64,000 nucleotides of DNA from Calorimonas adulescens (GTDB taxonomy: Bacteria; Bacillota; Thermoanaerobacteria; Thermoanaerobacterales; UBA4877). Shown piece by piece: positions 63,967 through 64,000 of the stretch; the first letter of the stretch is position 1, and each line of letters opens with the position of its first letter. Made by a program: the position numbers and the translations under genes. The stretch covers positions 21,493 through 85,492 of the forward strand of contig NZ_VTPS01000013.1 in the NCBI RefSeq assembly GCF_008274215.1. Reading direction: 5' to 3'. The notes under the pieces are model-generated. The model was not told where the DNA came from and ran no database searches. It worked only from the letters and a program-made list of their open reading frames with translations.

Positions 63967-64000
63967 CCAAATTTCGGACGGTTGTTTTTACTTTGCCTCT

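Noticed and set aside
1..64000. CRISPR arrays, tRNA genes, riboswitches, prophage genes
   Set aside because: I looked for regularly spaced repeats, cloverleaf-like segments and conserved riboswitch cores and saw none; a covariance-model scan would be needed to exclude weak cases.

Overview
The window looks like a chromosomal segment of a spore-forming, probably thermophilic anaerobic clostridium (Firmicutes; Thermoanaerobacterales-like). The evidence is a Tlp-type spore protein gene, sigma-54 promoters driving LevR/PrpR-type activators, many Gat/Gut/Fru phosphotransferase systems, remnants of a tungsten aldehyde:ferredoxin oxidoreductase locus, and a 5S rRNA with an expansion segment. Genus assignment is inference. 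Nearly every gene sits in a tight operon with a good ribosome-binding site.

Layout. 1-2000: remains of an aldehyde ferredoxin oxidoreductase/MoaD/NADH-oxidase-like locus facing a short LuxR-type gene. 2-9.4 kb (minus): complete acoABCL acetoin dehydrogenase operon with a zinc-ribbon gene, acoX, lipB and lipA. 9.4-9.85 kb: a rearrangement scar holding a frameshifted cupin and a second acoA 5' end under a sigma-54-like promoter. 9.85-14.7 kb (minus): glucitol-type PTS operon (sorC-gutM-small ORF-srlA-srlE-srlB-SAF-domain dehydrogenase) behind a clear sigma-A promoter and operator repeats. 14.8-19.8 kb (plus): LevR-type activator, Gat EIIA, a sigma-54 promoter, Gat EIIB and EIIC. 19.8-23.65 kb: AT-rich, with a P-type ATPase remnant, oleate hydratase, its TetR regulator and a dead IS200-like element. 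23.65-34.1 kb (minus): a sugar-acid/polyol operon (two class II aldolases, Zn-dehydrogenase, Eda, Gat PTS, Ldh/YiaK-type reductase, SDR, Cys-less EIIB-like protein) with a second LevR-type activator and sigma-54 promoter. 34.4-38.4 kb (minus): DeoR regulator, class II aldolase, FGGY kinase and TIM-barrel isomerase.

38.7-49.9 kb (minus) is the most distinctive region. It has a Na+/solute symporter with a small partner, three isocitrate-lyase/PEP-mutase superfamily lyases and two complete LeuCD-type hydro-lyases. All lie behind a consensus sigma-54 promoter next to a PrpR-type activator. It looks like an undescribed branched di/tricarboxylate degradation operon of the hydratase-plus-C-C-lyase type. 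50-54 kb (plus): MtlR/LicR-type regulator with EIIA, EIIC and EIIB of a fructose/mannitol-type PTS. 54-64 kb: tlp, MFS exporter, a divergent pair of surface/membrane phosphatases separated by a five-unit 11-bp Pho-box array, a GNAT, an ABC exporter, an S9 peptidase, and a 5S rRNA gene with an inserted hairpin that begins an rRNA operon reading from beyond the right edge.

Overall this is a carbon-acquisition island: four PTS permeases, each beside its own activator or repressor; three sigma-54 promoters matched to three sigma-54 activators; and acetoin and organic-acid catabolism. Several decayed loci show recent gene turnover.
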